A DNA stretch of 53,875 bases, taken from Ectobacillus panaciterrae DSM 19096. GTDB lineage: Bacteria; Bacillota; Bacilli; Bacillales; Bacillaceae_G. This document shows, in pieces, positions 7,758-16,512 of this stretch (within the stretch, counting starts at the first letter, position 1; each line of letters starts with the position of its first letter). The notes beneath the pieces were generated by a model, which was not told the origin of the DNA, ran no database searches, and saw only the letters and a list, made by a program, of their open reading frames with translations. The DNA is taken from positions 1 to 53,875 of the forward strand of contig NZ_KE387252.1 of the NCBI RefSeq assembly GCF_000430785.1. The letters run 5' to 3'. Both the position numbers and the translations under genes were made by a program.

Positions 7758-9182
7758 TCATAGTTTGAATGTCACCAATTTCAATTCTGTCATTTCTTCA
7801 ATGGCATACTTGATGCCTTCTCTTCCGAATCCGCTCTCTTTCACGCCTCCGTACGGCATATGGTCGACACGGAATGTCGGCACGTCGTTTATCATGACTC
7901 CTCCCACTTCCAGCTTTTTCGCAGCTTCCATGGCGTGAGCCAGATTGTTCGTGAAAACGCCGGCCTGCAATCCGTATCTCGATTGGTTCACAAGGGAAAG
8001 TGCATCCTGGAAATCATCGAATGCCTGAAGTACGACGACCGGTCCGAAAATTTCTTTACAGCAAATTTCCATCTTTTCATTTACATTCTCTAAAATCGTC
8101 GGTTCATAGATTCGTTCATTCCATCGTTTCCCGCCAAGAACGATATTGGCGCCCTGTCCAACCGCAGCTTGCACCCAATTATCAATCCTGTTCACATCCT
8201 TCGTTGAAATAAGCGCCGATATATCCGTTTCCTCGCTTAATGAGTCTCCGATGACCAGCTTTTTCGCTTCTTCCGCAAACAATTGCTTAAATGAGCTGTA
8301 TATACTCTCATGCACATAGACACGCTGAACGGATACGCACACTTGTCCGTTATTTACGTAAGACCCCCATACAATACGCTGTATCAGTTCTTTTGTGAGC
8401 TCTGTCTCTTGATCCACAATCACTGCAGAATTGGCACCCAGCTCCAGCGTAATGCGTTTCAATCCCGCTTTCTGTTTCATTTCAATGCCGACATCAGGAC
8501 TGCCCGTAAATGTAATGCCGGCTACATCCGGGTGCCTCACCAGTTCTTCTCCTACTACAGAACCTTTCCCTGTCAATACGTTGAAGGCACCTTTTGGCAA
8601 ATCCGTTTTATCCAGCATTTCGGCCAGCATGAAGGCAGAGAGAGGCGTTTGGCTGGCCGGCTTTAATACGACCGTATTTCCTGCGGCGATTGCCGGTCCC
8701 ACCTTATGCGCAACAAGATTGGCAGGAAAGTTGAAAGGCGTGATAGCCGCCACGACGCCAATCGGATTACGTACTGTATACGATATTCTTCCTTCCCCGC
8801 CAGGCGCAGCATCAAGGGGAATTGTCTCCCCATGGATGCGCTTTGCCTCCTCTTGTGCGAAAATATATGTCGCAATGGTACGATCCACTTCTCCTAAAGC
8901 TGCTTTTAACGGTTTTCCCGCTTCCAAAGCGATGATTTGTGCCAGCTCTTCTCGCCGTTCTTGCAGCTGTTTGACCAGCTGTCCTAAAATAGCTGCCCGT
9001 TTATGCGCAGGCATTTCTTTCATTTCAAGCGCCGCAAGCTTTGCAGCCTGTACAGCCTCATGCACATCTTCTCTCGCAGCTTGCGGAATTTCAGCTATCT
9101 TCGCACCGCTGTACGGAGCCGTTAACTCTGCATATTCCGTGCCGTCTCTCCATTCTCCGCGTATATACAATTTTCTTTTCAT
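7758..9182 (-). CDS. gabD: Aldehyde dehydrogenase, probably succinate-semialdehyde dehydrogenase-like
   Basis: A 474-residue NAD(P)-dependent aldehyde dehydrogenase. Catalytic residues are in place: N151 in TPFNFP, E247 in TLELGAN and nucleophile C282 in NNGQVCVSVQRV; EIFGPVV and PYGGVKESGFGREG close the fold. The start at 9182 is set by GGAGGTG, which lies in the last codons of gabT; the genes are 4 nt apart. Following gabT in the same operon it should oxidise succinate semialdehyde to succinate, but the family is broad and another semialdehyde is possible. Confidence 0.8.
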   Translation of the reverse strand: MKRKLYIRGEWRDGTEYAELTAPYSGAKIAEIPQAAREDVHEAVQAAKLAALEMKEMPAHKRAAILGQLVKQLQERREELAQIIALEAGKPLKAALGEVDRTIATYIFAQEEAKRIHGETIPLDAAPGGEGRISYTVRNPIGVVAAITPFNFPANLVAHKVGPAIAAGNTVVLKPASQTPLSAFMLAEMLDKTDLPKGAFNVLTGKGSVVGEELVRHPDVAGITFTGSPDVGIEMKQKAGLKRITLELGANSAVIVDQETELTKELIQRIVWGSYVNNGQVCVSVQRVYVHESIYSSFKQLFAEEAKKLVIGDSLSEETDISALISTKDVNRIDNWVQAAVGQGANIVLGGKRWNERIYEPTILENVNEKMEICCKEIFGPVVVLQAFDDFQDALSLVNQSRYGLQAGVFTNNLAHAMEAAKKLEVGGVMINDVPTFRVDHMPYGGVKESGFGREGIKYAIEEMTELKLVTFKL

Positions 9183-9186
9183 AACA

Positions 9187-10536
9187 TTACACCTCCAGGC
9201 TATATACATCATGAAACACATCTTCTAAAACGGACAATCCCTCTTCCAGCTGCTCGTTCGTTATGACAAGCGGAACTAAAAAGCGGATTACATTTCCGTA
9301 TATACCTGCACTGAGAAGAATAACACCGGACTCACAGCAAGCCTTCGTAAACAACGCTGTAAACTCTTTTGCCGGTTCCTTCGTTTTCGGATCGATCATT
9401 TCAACCGCGACCATCGCCCCGAGTCCGCGCACATCACCGATGATAGGAAACCTTTTTTGAAGCTTTTCAAAACGATCTTTAATCGTTTCTCCAATTCTAT
9501 GAGCGCGCAGCACCAATTCGTCACGTTCAATGAGTTTCATTACCTCAAGCGCAGCTGCACATCCAAGAGGACTTCCGCCATATGTACCTCCAAGCTCTCC
9601 CGGATCAGCGGCATCCATAATCTCTTTGCGGCCCGTTACGGCACTGATCGGTAATCCGGCTGCAATCGATTTTGACATCGTAATCAAATCCGGCGCAATC
9701 CCGAAATGTTCGGACGCGAACCATGCGCCCGTTCTGGCAAAGCCTGTTTGAATTTCGTCCGCAATAAATAAAATCCCATGCTGCTTGCACAAATCATATA
9801 CGCCCTTCACAAATGCTTTCGGCGGAACGATAAACCCGCCTTCTCCTTGAACAGGCTCCATAATGACAGCTGCAATTTCTTCCGGGGCCGCTTCCGTCAG
9901 CAAAAAGTTTTTGAATTCTTGAAGGCAGAATGCCGCATATTCTTCTTTCGTCATCGCTTTTGGACGATGAAATTCGTATGGGTAAGGAGCCTTGTATATC
10001 CCGGGGGCAAAAGGCCCCATTTGGAATTTGTAGGGCTTTACTTTACTCGTAAGCGACATTCCAAGAAGCGTACGGCCGTGAAAGCCTCGGGTAAATGAAA
10101 CGATGCCGCTGCGCCCTGTATATTTTCTGGCGATTTTAACGGCGTTTTCTACAGCCTCGGCTCCGCTATTCAGTAAAATCGTTTTCTTTTCGAATGCACC
10201 CGGCGTCACCTCCGCCAGCTTTTCCGCCAGCGCGATATACGGTTCGTACATTGCCACATGGAAACATGTATGCAAATACTGTTCCGCCTGCATTTGGATG
10301 GCCTTCACCACTTCTTTTGGCGTATGACCGGCGTTTAACGTACCGATTGCTCCTGCAAAATCCAAGAAAACATTGCCGTCTACGTCCTCTAAAAGTGCTC
10401 CGTGAGCTTGCTTTACAAAAATAGGCGTATTGTTTCCTACTCCTTTCGGTACAGCGGCTTGTCTTCTCTCAAGCAACGCCTTCGTATTTTCACCTAAAAA
10501 TTCCCCTTCAATCTTAATAAACTTTCTTTCTTTCAT
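9187..10536 (-). CDS. gabT: 4-aminobutyrate aminotransferase
   Basis: A 449-residue class III PLP aminotransferase. SGAEAVENAVKIAR (from 124) is the phosphate-binding region, FIADEIQTGFARTG (258-270) holds the cofactor-binding Asp260 and Gln263, and MSKSIAAGLPISA holds the Schiff-base K289. It transfers the amino group of GABA to 2-oxoglutarate, giving succinate semialdehyde. AAGGAGGA precedes the ATG. Only about 46 bp separate it from lysP and no promoter is visible, so it is read with lysP. GABA is the expected product of the acetyl-beta-lysine branch next door. Confidence 0.85.
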   Translation of the reverse strand: MKERKFIKIEGEFLGENTKALLERRQAAVPKGVGNNTPIFVKQAHGALLEDVDGNVFLDFAGAIGTLNAGHTPKEVVKAIQMQAEQYLHTCFHVAMYEPYIALAEKLAEVTPGAFEKKTILLNSGAEAVENAVKIARKYTGRSGIVSFTRGFHGRTLLGMSLTSKVKPYKFQMGPFAPGIYKAPYPYEFHRPKAMTKEEYAAFCLQEFKNFLLTEAAPEEIAAVIMEPVQGEGGFIVPPKAFVKGVYDLCKQHGILFIADEIQTGFARTGAWFASEHFGIAPDLITMSKSIAAGLPISAVTGRKEIMDAADPGELGGTYGGSPLGCAAALEVMKLIERDELVLRAHRIGETIKDRFEKLQKRFPIIGDVRGLGAMVAVEMIDPKTKEPAKEFTALFTKACCESGVILLSAGIYGNVIRFLVPLVITNEQLEEGLSVLEDVFHDVYSLEV

Positions 10537-10582
10537 ATGAAAATCCTCCTTGTGTATATGAAGCTGGATGGTTTTATGAATC

Positions 10583-12070
10583 TCAGTTTATATCAACTTT
10601 AAAATCACACTGATCGAGCGGAACAACTTTCGTTCGTTTGATAAACTTATAGCCAAGCCATGCAGCGAAAAAGAGCGGTAAGCCGATATAGGAAACGAAC
10701 ACGCCGTTCCAGTCAATGCCATCCCCTGTAAAAGCAGAGTAATTTTGCCCTAAAATAACAATACCGCAAAGCACAAAGGCAAATATCGGACCAAACGGGA
10801 ACCATTTTGCCTGAAACGGCAGCTCGTTCATATTTCTCCCTTGTGCAATGTACGCTTTCCGGAAACGGTAGTGACTGACTGCGATACCGAGCCAAGCGAT
10901 GAACCCTGACATACCGGATGCATTCAGCAGCCAAACGTAAACGACGCCATCGCCAAACAACGAAGCCAAAAACGCCAATGCGCCAATAGAAGACGTCACC
11001 AGCAAAGCGTTGACCGGCACTCCGCGTTTATCCAGCTTGGCGAGCATTTCCGGCGCTTTCCCTTGCTTTGCCATATCCCAAAGCATACGTGTTGCCGCAT
11101 ACATGCCTGAGTTTCCCGCGGATAGTACTGCCGTTAAAATGACGGCATTCATAACAGAAGCCGCAAACGCAATTCCCGCTTTATCAAATACAAGCGTAAA
11201 CGGACTTACCGTTACATCACTGCTTGCAAGACTCTCATTCGTATATGGAATTAATAAGCTAATGACAAAAATGGCTAGTATGTAGAATAAGAGAATGCGC
11301 CAAAACACTTGACGGGCAGCGCGAGGGATATTCTTCCGCGGATTTTCACTTTCCCCTGCCGCTACTCCTAACAGTTCTGTGCCTTGAAAAGAAAAGCCCG
11401 CCGCCATGAAAATACCGAGCGTAGCCATAAAGCCGCCGTGAAACGGTGCATCGCCAATCGTGAAATTTGTAAAGCCGACCGCTTCTCCTCCGATGATTCC
11501 AAAAATCATTAAGGTTCCCGTAATCAAAAAGATAATTACCGTTACAACCTTTATTAAGGAGAACCAGTATTCCGCTTCGCCGAATCCTTTAACAGACAGA
11601 TAGTTTAGCAGAAACATAATCGTCAAAAACAAAGCGCTCCACAAAAGCGAAGGAGTATGCGGAAACCAAAACTTCATGATCATCGTTACTGCGGACAATT
11701 CAGCCGCAATGGTAATGGCCCAGTTATACCAGTAGTTCCAGCCAAGCGCGAACCCTAAAGCAGGGTCTACGAATTTCGTCGCGTATGTACTGAAGGATCC
11801 CGCAACCGGCATATAAGTGGCCATTTCTGCAAGACTTGTCATTAAAAAGTACACCATAATCCCGATGGCGATATAAGAAACAAGCACACCGCCCGGACCG
11901 GCATTATGAATGGCGTTACCGCTTGCCAAAAACAAGCCTGTCCCGATTGTTCCGCCCAGTGAAATCATCGTCAAGTGACGTGATTTCAGCCCCCGCTTCA
12001 GCTCGTTCGGAGGAGATGCCGTCTTTGACTCAAATACAGCGATTTCCGCCGTTTCCACTATATTTTTCAT
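10583..12070 (-). CDS. lysP: Amino acid permease of the AAT/APC family, LysP-like
   Basis: A 495-residue, 12-TM amino acid:H+ symporter. The N-terminus LKSRHLTMISLGGTIGTGLF is the family hallmark, and residues such as ELSAVTMIMKFWFP, GTELLGVAAGESENPRK and LPFQAKWFPFGP resemble lysine-specific permeases more than GABA permeases. The start at 12070 has GGAG 7 nt upstream; an ATG two codons earlier is too close. The location between lysine 2,3-aminomutase and GABA genes supports lysine import, although GABA uptake cannot be excluded. Confidence 0.72.
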   Translation of the reverse strand: MKNIVETAEIAVFESKTASPPNELKRGLKSRHLTMISLGGTIGTGLFLASGNAIHNAGPGGVLVSYIAIGIMVYFLMTSLAEMATYMPVAGSFSTYATKFVDPALGFALGWNYWYNWAITIAAELSAVTMIMKFWFPHTPSLLWSALFLTIMFLLNYLSVKGFGEAEYWFSLIKVVTVIIFLITGTLMIFGIIGGEAVGFTNFTIGDAPFHGGFMATLGIFMAAGFSFQGTELLGVAAGESENPRKNIPRAARQVFWRILLFYILAIFVISLLIPYTNESLASSDVTVSPFTLVFDKAGIAFAASVMNAVILTAVLSAGNSGMYAATRMLWDMAKQGKAPEMLAKLDKRGVPVNALLVTSSIGALAFLASLFGDGVVYVWLLNASGMSGFIAWLGIAVSHYRFRKAYIAQGRNMNELPFQAKWFPFGPIFAFVLCGIVILGQNYSAFTGDGIDWNGVFVSYIGLPLFFAAWLGYKFIKRTKVVPLDQCDFKVDIN

Positions 12071-12219
12071 GAACATGCTCCTTTTTCAATCAGTCTTTGC
12101 AATACGTATTCCTCGCTTACTCTCGTATTCCCCAGTGCTTGTCCATTTGTTCTTTTCTGATCGCTACATTTATAAAACGCTTTCATTTTTCTTTTCTCAG
12201 AACATAACTTTTGAAGGTC

Positions 12220-12236
12220 ATGCAGGCTGCGTGCCT
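12220..12236 (-). promoter_or_regulatory. Candidate sigma-54 (-24/-12) promoter for lysP-gabT-gabD
   Basis: On the minus strand GGCAC-N5-CTGCA gives the required GG-N10-GC spacing. It matches the consensus less well than the kamA promoter (T at -25 and first T of TTGCA differ). It lies about 150 bp before lysP, downstream of the yokU terminator hairpin. Confidence 0.45.
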
Positions 12237-12248
12237 GACAAGAGAAAT

Positions 12249-12268
12249 CGGAAGCGAAAAATCGCTTC
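12249..12268 (-). terminator. Hairpin after yokU
   Basis: GGAAGCGA and TCGCTTCC pair around a 4-nt loop. The following sequence on the minus strand (ATTTCTCTT) is only partly U-rich, so termination may be incomplete. Confidence 0.5.
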
Positions 12269-12274
12269 CAATCT

Positions 12275-12553
12275 TTATACAGAGAAATCAAAATAATTTC
12301 TCTTCAATAATCGCGGCTGCTGCAATAATTGTCCATACGTAATCGTTTTCTCAAGCCTCTTCGTATCAATTAAAAACAATTGCTCCTCGATCGCAGTAAC
12401 AGTCGCGTCTGTTTGATAAGCTATGCTGCAATCCTGACACTCGACGCATGGCGTTTCTATAATTTCGATGGCTTTTGTTCCGTCGGGAAGCTCCCAATAT
12501 ACCGTATTGGTTGTTTCTATCACATTGACAGATTCACACCACTGACATCTCAT
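12275..12553 (-). CDS. yokU: YokU family zinc-ribbon-like protein
   Basis: A 92-residue protein with paired cysteines, C3xxC6 near the N-terminus and C36xxC39xxC42 in the middle (TPCVECQDCSIAY), which fits a small metal-binding fold. YokU genes are usual partners of lysine 2,3-aminomutase in Bacillus. Its ATG overlaps the kamA stop by 4 bp, so translation is coupled. A role in cluster delivery or assembly for KamA is a guess; the biochemical function is unknown. Confidence 0.82.
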   Translation of the reverse strand: MRCQWCESVNVIETTNTVYWELPDGTKAIEIIETPCVECQDCSIAYQTDATVTAIEEQLFLIDTKRLEKTITYGQLLQQPRLLKRNYFDFSV

Positions 12554-13986
12554 CCTGCTTCTCCCCCAGTTTTCACGCTAGCTACAAGCTCTTCGCTTTT
12601 TTGGCCCTTTGTCAGCTGTGCTTGATATTTCTTTTCCTTCATCTCATCGCGTTTATCACGTTTATCCTTCAATGACGCATGCTCGGGGTTCGTCGCATAC
12701 GTCTTGCGGAGATCCATGCGCTGCAATCCTTCCGGAACGAGAGAGAACTTCGTTTCATTCATTAATCCTGCAATACCGGCATTGGAGCTCTTTTGCTCCA
12801 TGTCCGGATAAATTTCTTTAAAGTAATCTTCCGCTCGGCCCGGAACATAGTTTTGCGGCTCTGGATAAGTGGTAATAACACCTTCAAAGTTGCGAAGAAC
12901 GACCTTATCTGCACTTTGCGAAATCAAATAATTCGGCTGCAAGGCGATTTTCCCGCCTCCGCCCGGCGCATCAACTACGAATGTCGGTACAGCATATCCA
13001 GATGTATGGCCGCGTAAGCCCTCAATGATTTCTAACCCTTTGGAAACAGGAGCGCGGAAATGACCAATTCCTTCCGATAAATCGCACTGATAAATATAGT
13101 ATGGACGCACACGGATTTTGACCAAGTCATGCATCAGCTTTTTCATGATTGGAACGCTGTCGTTAATACCTGCTAAAATAACAGCTTGGTTTCCGAGCGG
13201 AACACCGGCATTAGCAAGCATTTCGCATGCAAGTTTAGACTCTTCTGTAATCTCAATGGATGTATTGAAATGTGTATTGAGCCAAATCGGATGATATTTT
13301 TTCAGGATATTGCAAAGATTTTCCGTAATGCGCTGCGGGAACACGACAGGTGCTCTTGTGCCGATGCGAATAATTTCTACATGCGGGATAGCGCGCAAGT
13401 TTTTCAGGATATATTCCAAAATATTATCGTTAATGAGCAGACCGTCTCCGCCGGAAATTAATACATCGCGGACTTGCGGCGTGTTGCGTATGTAATCGAT
13501 AGCACCATCGAGCTGTTTCTTCGGCACGCCCATGCCGATTTGTCCTGAGAAGCGGCGTCTTGTGCAGTAACGGCAGTACATGGAGCATTGGTTCGTCACC
13601 AAAAACAGAACCCGATCCGGATAGCGATGCGTAAGCCCCGGAACAGGAGAATCCTCATCCTCATGAAGCGGATCTTCTGAATCGTATCGTGTTTTATAAA
13701 GTTCCGCAGAAATCGGAACAGACTGCATACGGACCGGACAGCGCGGATCATCCGGATTCATTAAAGAAGCATAGTATGGCGTGATGTTGAGCGGAATGGT
13801 TTTTGTAGAAATTTTGACTCCTTCCTCTTCTTCCGGAGTTAGATTGATGACTTTTTTCAAATCGTCCAATGTTTTAATCGTGTTTGTGAGCTGCCAGATC
13901 CAATCGTTCCATTGCTCCTCTGTCACGTCCTTCCACAACTCTATTTCTTTCCAGTGCCTATTTGGTGCATAAACAGCATTTACCAT
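12550..13986 (-). CDS. kamA: L-lysine 2,3-aminomutase (radical SAM, PLP)
   Basis: Converts L-lysine to (3S)-beta-lysine using S-adenosylmethionine, a [4Fe-4S] cluster and PLP. The 478-residue protein has the cluster motif CSMYCRYC (C134, C138, C141), the SAM-binding SGGDGLL, and PLP lysine K346 in PGGGGKIALQPN. The C-terminal part after 400 is charged. The start at 13986 has AAAGGGGATG before it; an upstream ATG at 14040 falls inside the promoter. A consensus sigma-54 promoter lies 40-53 bp upstream and the activator gene is next upstream. Confidence 0.95.
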   Translation of the reverse strand: MVNAVYAPNRHWKEIELWKDVTEEQWNDWIWQLTNTIKTLDDLKKVINLTPEEEEGVKISTKTIPLNITPYYASLMNPDDPRCPVRMQSVPISAELYKTRYDSEDPLHEDEDSPVPGLTHRYPDRVLFLVTNQCSMYCRYCTRRRFSGQIGMGVPKKQLDGAIDYIRNTPQVRDVLISGGDGLLINDNILEYILKNLRAIPHVEIIRIGTRAPVVFPQRITENLCNILKKYHPIWLNTHFNTSIEITEESKLACEMLANAGVPLGNQAVILAGINDSVPIMKKLMHDLVKIRVRPYYIYQCDLSEGIGHFRAPVSKGLEIIEGLRGHTSGYAVPTFVVDAPGGGGKIALQPNYLISQSADKVVLRNFEGVITTYPEPQNYVPGRAEDYFKEIYPDMEQKSSNAGIAGLMNETKFSLVPEGLQRMDLRKTYATNPEHASLKDKRDKRDEMKEKKYQAQLTKGQKSEELVASVKTGGEAG

Positions 13987-14024
13987 ACTTACATCCCCTT
14001 TCAAATGGTTGTGCTTTTTATAAT

Positions 14025-14039
14025 GCAAGTGCCGTGCCA
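14025..14039 (-). promoter_or_regulatory. Consensus sigma-54 (-24/-12) promoter of kamA-yokU
   Basis: The minus strand reads TGGCACG-GCAC-TTGC, an exact match to the TGGCACG-N4-TTGC consensus. The expected transcript start is near 14013, giving a leader of about 27 nt before the kamA ATG. The next gene upstream encodes a sigma-54-dependent activator, and the 14050-14170 interval offers AT-rich direct and inverted repeats as possible activator sites. Confidence 0.9.
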
Positions 14040-14173
14040 AATCATGTCTAATACATAAAAACCCCTTTAAAAATAACTAAATATTATTAATTTTCTAATT
14101 ATTAATGCGGTTTTCTTCGGTTTTTTCGTATCAGCTCATATAAATTTTTGCAGAACTTCTCATTAACAAAAGA

Positions 14174-14198
14174 AAAACCGCCGAAATTTTGGCGGTTT
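14174..14198 (-). terminator. Terminator after the sigma-54 activator gene
   Basis: On the minus strand AAACCGCC and GGCGGTTT pair around an 8-nt loop and are followed by TTTTTC. It isolates the activator gene from the kamA promoter, so kamA is not a simple read-through product. Confidence 0.85.
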
Positions 14199-15594
14199 AT
14201 ATCGAGATATTTTGTTTTTGTATCTTATATTGAAGCGTTTGTCTCGGAATATCAAGAAGCGTGGCGGCTTGCTGGATATTGCCGTTCGTTTGTAACATAG
14301 CACGTTTGATGAGAGAAGTCTCTGTTTCCTGCAATGCCTCGCGCAACGGCTGAATCTCCTTTGTTTCCGTACTCTTTTTTATTTGTTGGAGCTGCATGGG
14401 AAGATGCTTTACCGTAAGCGTAGAACCTTCCGCCATAACCATCGCATGCTCAATCGTATGCTTCAGCTCACGAACATTTCCAGGCCAGTTATATTGATGA
14501 AATAGCTCAAATACACTGTGCTCCACATTTCGTATACGCTTTAAGAATCGTTCATTAAATTTCTCAATAAAATGGGACGTAAGCAATTCAATATCAAAAT
14601 TTCTTTCCCGCAAAGGAGGAATGAATAAAGAGAACACATTCAAGCGATAGTATAAGTCCGGGCGCAATATTCCTTTTTGGACACAATCCAACGGGGACTC
14701 GTTGATAGCCGCAACAACTCTCACATTTACTTTGCGCGTTTTTTGATCGCCGATACGGCGAACGACTCCGTCTTCCAATACGCGCAAAAGCTTTGCCTGA
14801 AGCTCCAGCGGCATCGAATTAATCTCATCCAAAAACAAGGTGCCCCCATCCGCCAGTTCAAACAGTCCAGCCCGGTCCACTGCTCCTGTATAGCTTCCTT
14901 TTGTCGTTCCGAATAACAAGCTCTCAAGCAGCGATTCAGGCAAAGCCGCACAGTTTTGCGCGATAAAAGGATTGCTTCGCCGGTGAGAAAGGTGGTGAAT
15001 AGACTGTACGAACAGCTCTTTTCCTGTGCCAGTCTCCCCTACAACCAACACGGCAGAATCGGCGTGAGCCACTTTTTCCATTTGTTTCTTCACTTCGAGC
15101 AAAACGGGATCGTTTGTCAATATATCTGAAATGGTATAGTAGTGTGTCTGCTTACTGTTGTTTTGTTTTGCAGGCGGATTCATCCGCGCCTGCAAATCCA
15201 AAACCTTTTCTCCGAGCTTTTTGATCGTGGAGTAATCTTTTGCAATTTCAACAGCACCAATCAAATTGCCCTCCAGTATAATCGGAATAGTTGTATTAAT
15301 CGTATCAATGAAATGACCGTTTATATTTTGATAGCGCTGCGGCTGCTGAATGATAGGCTGCTTTGTTTTCAGCACCTTCAGCAATGTGCTTGTTTCTTTC
15401 GTCAGAGAAGGGAAGGCTTCCAGCACATGTTTGCCCAATACTTCTTCGACAGAGACTCCGTCATGCTCAGCCGCCACTTGGTTATAGAAAATGGTCATTC
15501 CGTTTTTATCGACTGCATGGATGGCTTCATCGATGCTGTTTAAAATGGCGCTAATCATTTCATTTGTCGGAATTTCAATCAATGTGTTCACCAT
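14197..15594 (-). CDS. kamR: Sigma-54-dependent activator with PAS domain (KamR-like)
   Basis: A 465-residue regulator: PAS sensor (about 10-120), AAA+ domain with Walker A GETGTGKE (186-193), the sigma-54 contact loop GSYTGA (233-238, a variant of GAFTGA) and Walker B GGTLFLDE (251-258), then a Fis-type HTH (about 425-465, AATLLDIPRQTLQYKIQK). There is no receiver domain, so a small molecule, perhaps lysine or a product, is the likely signal. Similar activators control kam genes in the B. cereus group. The ATG is used here; a TTG three codons later has better ribosome-site spacing. Confidence 0.88.
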   Translation of the reverse strand: MVNTLIEIPTNEMISAILNSIDEAIHAVDKNGMTIFYNQVAAEHDGVSVEEVLGKHVLEAFPSLTKETSTLLKVLKTKQPIIQQPQRYQNINGHFIDTINTTIPIILEGNLIGAVEIAKDYSTIKKLGEKVLDLQARMNPPAKQNNSKQTHYYTISDILTNDPVLLEVKKQMEKVAHADSAVLVVGETGTGKELFVQSIHHLSHRRSNPFIAQNCAALPESLLESLLFGTTKGSYTGAVDRAGLFELADGGTLFLDEINSMPLELQAKLLRVLEDGVVRRIGDQKTRKVNVRVVAAINESPLDCVQKGILRPDLYYRLNVFSLFIPPLRERNFDIELLTSHFIEKFNERFLKRIRNVEHSVFELFHQYNWPGNVRELKHTIEHAMVMAEGSTLTVKHLPMQLQQIKKSTETKEIQPLREALQETETSLIKRAMLQTNGNIQQAATLLDIPRQTLQYKIQKQNISI

Positions 15595-15603
15595 CCTTTT
15601 ACT

Positions 15604-15640
15604 GCCGAAAATCCGGCGATTTAGCGCTGGATTTTCGGCG
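15604..15640 (-). terminator. Hairpin between ablB and the activator gene
   Basis: CCGAAAATCC and GGATTTTCGG form a perfect 10-bp stem with a 14-nt loop. No U-run follows on the minus strand, so it may act as a weak terminator or an RNA-stability element separating the yodT operon from the activator gene. Confidence 0.5.
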
Positions 15641-15648
15641 GTCAGGCA

Positions 15649-16512
15649 TTAAGATGCTCCTTTGGAAAGATCTTTGACCCATACGTTCATATCTTCCAAT
15701 TTGTTAAAGATATAACAGTTGTTTGTTAATCGGCCTGTATACGTATAGCCAAGCTGCCAAAAAGCTGCGTTCATTCCATACGACAAGGATCGTGCAATCG
15801 TATAGGCACAGTATACAGATTGACTCCGTAAATCTTTCTCCAGCTGTTTCAGCAATTCTTTCATCAAACCGTGCTTGCGGTGATCTTCAAGTGTAGCGCA
15901 ATTGGTCAGCTCTGCATTCCGCTGGGAAAAATCAATTTCAGCCGATGCTGCGCTCACGATGATGCCATCTTTTTCATACACCCAGTACACAGTTCCCTCT
16001 TCCATCGTCTTTTCTACGTAAGCTGCTTCATTTAAAGGAGTCGGATAGATTTGAAATACCTGACCATACAAGCCCGCAAGCTTCCCGGCATCCGCTTTCG
16101 CAGCTTTACGGATGATATAGCCTTCAGGAATCATCTTTTCTTTTACCGTATCCGTTTTGAAAACAGCCGCAACGATTTCGTCTCCCTTTGACCAGTACAG
16201 ACTATTTCTTCGGTCCTGGCTGTTATATCTCGTTACAAAAAAAGCATCGCTTCCTTGAAAATATCCATTCACGACCGCTTCTATCGTGTACCCGGCATGC
16301 AAAAACGAATATAGATGTTCTTGCCTTGCTTTTATAATGAGCTTCGTATACTGATATTCTTGTGCGAGCATTTCTGTTTTTTTGACTAGGTCCGGTACAT
16401 TCCCTAAGTAATAGTCCACGCGGATTCGTTCGTTAAAATGATCCAGCGCAGCTTCAAAACAAAATGTCTCCTCGACCACTTTTATAGTTTCATAATACTC
16501 CTTCGCCTTCAT
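15649..16512 (-). CDS. ablB: Beta-lysine N6-acetyltransferase (AblB/YodP)
   Basis: A 287-residue protein of the AblB/YodP family, which acetylates beta-lysine at N6 with acetyl-CoA. The C-terminal GNAT domain (about 150-270) has YIIRKAAKADAGKLAGLYG, then ATLEDHRKHGLMKELLKQLE, where an RKHG-type loop binds acetyl-CoA, and ARSLSYGMNAAFWQLGY. The start at 16512 (MKAKEYYE) has AGGGTG before it and overlaps yodQ by 23 bp. With KamA it makes N6-acetyl-beta-lysine, an osmolyte in methanogens but here most likely a catabolic intermediate. Confidence 0.9.
   Translation of the reverse strand: MKAKEYYETIKVVEETFCFEAALDHFNERIRVDYYLGNVPDLVKKTEMLAQEYQYTKLIIKARQEHLYSFLHAGYTIEAVVNGYFQGSDAFFVTRYNSQDRRNSLYWSKGDEIVAAVFKTDTVKEKMIPEGYIIRKAAKADAGKLAGLYGQVFQIYPTPLNEAAYVEKTMEEGTVYWVYEKDGIIVSAASAEIDFSQRNAELTNCATLEDHRKHGLMKELLKQLEKDLRSQSVYCAYTIARSLSYGMNAAFWQLGYTYTGRLTNNCYIFNKLEDMNVWVKDLSKGAS

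Noticed and set aside
8431-9228. Long plus-strand open frame (265 codons) opposite the aldehyde dehydrogenase
   Set aside because: It is the antisense shadow of a clear enzyme gene, rich in Ser, Pro and Cys, and has no ribosome binding site.
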